This document shows, piece by piece, positions 61,654 through 64,000 of a stretch of 64,000 bases of DNA (position 1 is the first letter of the stretch; each line of letters starts with the position of its first letter). The notes under the pieces are model-generated. The model did no database searches. It had not been told where the DNA came from and saw only the letters and a program-made list of their open reading frames with translations. The DNA is from Saccharothrix algeriensis (GTDB taxonomy: Bacteria > Actinomycetota > Actinomycetes > Mycobacteriales > Pseudonocardiaceae), in assembly GCF_016907655.1 (NCBI RefSeq), contig NZ_JAFBCL010000001.1, forward strand, positions 1,736,001 to 1,800,000. Direction: 5' to 3'. Made by a program: the position numbers and the translations under genes.

Positions 61654-62355
61654 TCAGAGCCTGCGCAGGACCGCGACGACCTTGCCCAGGATCGACGCCT
61701 CGTCGCCCAGGATGGGCTGGTAGGCGGGGTTGTGCGGCAGCAGCCACACGTGGCCGTCCCGCCGCTTGAAGGTCTTCACCGTCGCCTCGCCGTCGATCAT
61801 GGCCGCGACGACGTCGCCGTTCTCGGCGGTCGGCTGCTGCCGCACCACGACCCAGTCACCGTCGGTGATGGCGGCATCCACCATCGAGTCACCCACGACC
61901 TTGAGCAGGAAGACCTCCCCCTCGCCCACGATCTCGCGCGGCAGCGGGAAGACGTCCTCGATGGACTCCTCGGCCAGGATCGGCCCGCCGGCCGCGATGC
62001 GGCCCAGCATCGGCACGTAGGCGGGCGTCGGGCGGGAGGCCGGGTCGAGCCCGGTGACGATCTCGGTCGGCAACACCCCCACCGCGCGCGGCCGGTTCGG
62101 GTCGCGCCGCAGGAAGCCCTTGCGCTCCAGCGCGCGCAGCTGGTGCGCGACGGAGGAGGTGGACGTGAGGCCCACCGCCTCGCCGATCTCGCGGACGCTG
62201 GGCGGGTAGCCGAAGCGGTCCAGCCAGTCGCGGATCACGTCGAGCACCTTGCGCTGCCGCAGCGTCAACCCGGCGTTGCCCGCGACGTCCACGGGGCCGG
62301 GCGCGGAGGGCGCCTCGGCGGCGACGCGCGGGTCGTCCTCGGTCTTGCGAGCCAC
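61654..62355 (-). CDS. lexA: SOS repressor LexA
   Basis: Represses SOS genes and self-cleaves with RecA filaments after DNA damage. The 233-residue protein has winged-helix motifs [20 protein letters not shown] and [20 protein letters not shown], cleavage site Ala122-Gly123 in RIAAGGP, and catalytic Ser157 ([10 protein letters not shown]) and Lys194 (ATVKTFKRR). The GTG at 62355 has GGAGGGAA upstream; an in-frame ATG further up lies beyond the SOS box. It is autoregulated through 62444-62459. Confidence 0.95.
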   Translation of the reverse strand: MARKTEDDPRVAAEAPSAPGPVDVAGNAGLTLRQRKVLDVIRDWLDRFGYPPSVREIGEAVGLTSTSSVAHQLRALERKGFLRRDPNRPRAVGVLPTEIVTGLDPASRPTPAYVPMLGRIAAGGPILAEESIEDVFPLPREIVGEGEVFLLKVVGDSMVDAAITDGDWVVVRQQPTAENGDVVAAMIDGEATVKTFKRRDGHVWLLPHNPAYQPILGDEASILGKVVAVLRRL

Positions 62356-62443
62356 GGTGCTTCCCTCCTCACCGGTCCCGATCGCGCAGGCCGGCTGTAC
62401 GTCGATCTTCAGCTGTCGAAGGTAGCCGCACTCTACGCCCAGA

Positions 62444-62459
62444 TCAAACACCTGTTCGA
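62444..62459. promoter_or_regulatory. LexA (SOS) box of lexA
   Basis: TCAAACACCTGTTCGA differs at one base from the actinobacterial consensus TCGAACRNNNGTTCGA. It lies 89 bp upstream of the lexA start. Confidence 0.8.
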
Positions 62460-62509
62460 AGTAAGCGTCGGCGTGTCCTTCGCATTTCGCCGGTTCCGGT
62501 GGTAGACAT

Positions 62510-62541
62510 TCGCACGGACGTTCGATCGAACACCAGTTCGA
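62510..62541. promoter_or_regulatory. Tandem LexA boxes of the LysM gene
   Basis: TCGAACACCAGTTCGA (62526-62541) matches the SOS-box consensus perfectly and lies 34 bp before the LysM ATG. TCGCACGGACGTTCGA (62510-62525) abuts it and differs at one key base, so LexA might bind the pair cooperatively. Confidence 0.8.
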
Positions 62542-62575
62542 TCATGATGGGTCGGCCGGCGAAGTGGAGGACGTC

Positions 62576-63067
62576 ATGGCGGTGGTGATTGGCAGGCGGA
62601 CCGGCTTCGAACTGGTCGACGGCGCCGTGGCGGAGGACGTGCGCCGGGGCGAGCCCCTCCGCCCCGGGCCCCGGGTCCTGCGCAGCTTCGCGGACACCCG
62701 CCGCCCCCACACCCCCCGCCCGAGGCCCGCGACCGCCCCCGCGACGCCGGGGGCCGCGGCCTGCCGGGTCCGCGGCAGCGACCGCCACCCGGTCCTCCGG
62801 TTCGCCCTCCACGCGGCGCTGGCGGCCGCGGCGGCGGTGTCCCTGAGCCTGCTCTACCTGTTCGGCTCGGGCGCGACGACGGTCCCCGAACGCACCAGCG
62901 TGGTCCACGTCCAGGTGGGCGAGAGCCTGTGGGACGTCGCGGTCCGCTCGGCCCCCGACCACGACCCGGAAGCGGTGGTCGAGCGCATCAAGCAGCTCAA
63001 CGGCCTGGACTCGCCCGCCGTGACGCCCGGCCTGCCCCTGGTGGTGCCGGACGGCCGCACCGGCTGA
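62576..63067 (+). CDS. SOS-induced LysM cell-division inhibitor (ChiZ/Rv2719c-like)
   Basis: A 163-residue protein: a disordered basic N-terminus of about 85 residues, one membrane segment (ALHAALAAAAAVSLSLLYLF) and an extracytoplasmic LysM domain (VVHVQVGESLWDVAVRSAPD ... PAVTPGLPLVVPDG). This layout and the divergent position beside lexA match mycobacterial ChiZ (Rv2719c), which halts septation during DNA damage. The ATG follows GGAGGAC; a GTG at 62564 is less likely. Confidence 0.88.
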   Translation: MAVVIGRRTGFELVDGAVAEDVRRGEPLRPGPRVLRSFADTRRPHTPRPRPATAPATPGAAACRVRGSDRHPVLRFALHAALAAAAAVSLSLLYLFGSGATTVPERTSVVHVQVGESLWDVAVRSAPDHDPEAVVERIKQLNGLDSPAVTPGLPLVVPDGRTG

Positions 63068-63112
63068 CCCCCGCCCCGCCCGCGCGCGCCGGACCCGACG
63101 GGCGCGCCCCGC

Positions 63113-63248
63113 CGCCGCACCGGGCTCGACCGGAGCACGCCCCACCGCCGCACCAGGTCCGGCCGGAGCACGCCTCCGCCCGTCGCACCGAGCACGACCG
63201 GAGCGCGACCCCGCCGTCGCACCGGGTCCCACCGGAGCGCGACCCCGC
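63113..63248. repeat. Degenerate 33-35-bp tandem repeat between the LysM gene and nrdR
   Basis: About four units share CG(C/T)CGCACCG followed by CCGGAGC(A/G)CG. The rest of the 63068-63578 gap is C-rich sequence, plus the nrdR promoter region near 63470 (TTGACC, then CCACATCTAGTGG). No B12 riboswitch box (GCCACTG) was found. Confidence 0.7.
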
Positions 63249-63578
63249 CACCGCTGCGACCTCCGCGCACGCCGCCTCCCCCGGCGCGTGCCGCCTCCCC
63301 GCGCCGGCCGGACGAGCCCTCCCCCGGCCCCGCGCGCCCTCCCGCGCACGCGCGGACCGACACCGCGCGCGCCCCTCGCCGGCGGTCCTCTCCCCCCGCT
63401 TCGCCACACCGTCCCACGACACGCCGGACACGCCGGACCAATTTGCACCCGATGGGCCACGGGCATAGGTTGACCCCCACATCTAGTGGTTACACCGTTG
63501 CCGTTAGTCCACAGGTTGGGGTATTCCCCGCCGCGGGGCTAACGCGACGAGTGCTGCGCCGGGGAGGGGTGACCAGTC

Positions 63579-64000
63579 GTGCGCTGTCCGTTCTGCCGCA
63601 ACTCCGACTCCCGCGTCGTCGACTCGCGCGAGGTGGACGAGGGCCAGGTGATCCGCCGGCGCAGGTCGTGCTCCAGCTGCGGCCGCCGCTTCACCACCGT
63701 CGAGGAGGCGGTGCTCGCGGTGGTCAAGCGGTCCGGCGTCACCGAGCCGTTCAGCCGCGACAAGGTCGTCACCGGCGTCCGCCGCGCCTGCCAGGGCAGG
63801 CCCGTCGACGAGGACGCCTTCCACCTGCTCGCCCAGCGCGTCGAGGAGTCCATCCGCTCGACGGGGTGCGCGGAGATCCCCAGCCACGAGGTCGGCCTGG
63901 CCATCCTGGGCCCGTTAAGGGAGCTCGACGAGGTGGCCTACCTCCGGTTCGCGAGCGTCTACCGGTCGTTCTCCTCGGTCGAGGACTTCGAGCGCGAGAT
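63579..64000 (+). CDS. nrdR: Transcriptional repressor NrdR (partial, runs off right edge)
   Basis: Represses ribonucleotide-reductase genes when dATP/ATP bind. The zinc ribbon is [20 protein letters not shown] and [18 protein letters not shown], followed by an ATP-cone ([40 protein letters not shown]). The GTG has GGGGAGGGG upstream. At least 140 residues of a usual roughly 150-160 are seen; the C-terminus lies beyond the window. Confidence 0.95.
   Translation, partial: MRCPFCRNSDSRVVDSREVDEGQVIRRRRSCSSCGRRFTTVEEAVLAVVKRSGVTEPFSRDKVVTGVRRACQGRPVDEDAFHLLAQRVEESIRSTGCAEIPSHEVGLAILGPLRELDEVAYLRFASVYRSFSSVEDFERE

Noticed and set aside
63068-63578. B12 riboswitch or ribonucleotide-reductase regulatory RNA upstream of nrdR
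   Set aside because: No GCCACTG B12 box or conserved cobalamin core was found; the region is C-rich tandem repeat plus a short promoter-like segment.

Overview
This 64-kb window is a high-GC actinomycete chromosome segment. Markers for this are an XRE/DUF397 pair, an IdeR-type DtxR regulator, a mycothiol-enzyme-family protein, a GluABCD glutamate importer beside a GluR/GluK-type two-component system, and a 3' end with the gene order miaB, membrane protein, DUF349, miaA, dapF, hflX, lexA, LysM/ChiZ-like, nrdR known from mycobacteria and relatives. Together these suggest the Pseudonocardiales (Saccharothrix/Actinosynnema/Lentzea-like); the genus cannot be settled from the sequence alone. GTG starts and 4-base stop/start overlaps are very common. 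No tRNA, rRNA, insertion sequence, CRISPR array or prophage was seen.

Layout. 0-6.7 kb: DUF397/XRE regulator, a GNAT, a DrrAB-type ABC exporter, a lone RtcB RNA ligase and a tandem pair of related proteins of unknown function. 6.7-13.4 kb: a tightly overlapped minus-strand operon for 2-aminoethylphosphonate (AEP)-type phosphonate uptake (two permeases, ATPase, lipoprotein) plus a phosphonatase-like HAD hydrolase, an FAD oxidoreductase and a GntR/UTRA regulator. 13.5-18.3 kb: an orphan glutamate-type binding lipoprotein, and a protein acetyltransferase (GNAT fused to acyl-CoA-synthetase-like domains) next to an AcuC-type deacetylase. 18.5-25.6 kb: lipoprotein, repeat element A, rhodanese, IdeR, galK-galE and an S9 peptidase. 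25.7-43 kb: an accessory stretch of small-molecule enzymes, regulators with visible operators, a DUF4157 (eCIS-cargo-like) protein, secreted hydrolases, endonuclease V, two tiny Arg-rich proteins behind a probable leaderless micro-ORF, an EcsC-family protein and a baeRF2/Rv2629-like protein. 43-49.6 kb: gluABCD, gluRK and an orphan TAXI lipoprotein. 49.6-64 kb: the conserved tRNA-modification/lysine/SOS block, interrupted by an SMP-30 gene and an MFS/ArsR pair, and ending in a partial nrdR.

How the genes work together. GluRK probably senses glutamate and controls the importer. The AEP operon imports a C-P compound and should release phosphate through phosphonoacetaldehyde, with the FAD enzyme taking the place of the absent PhnW transaminase. 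The acetyltransferase and AcuC form an acetylation/deacetylation switch. LexA represses itself and the divergent LysM cell-division inhibitor through well-matched SOS boxes.

The most unusual structure is a roughly 0.5-kb noncoding element present twice (19.1-19.65 kb and 51.6-52.1 kb), each time between convergent genes. It consists of nested long hairpins whose stems differ between copies by compensatory base-pair changes. I recognise no described family for it.
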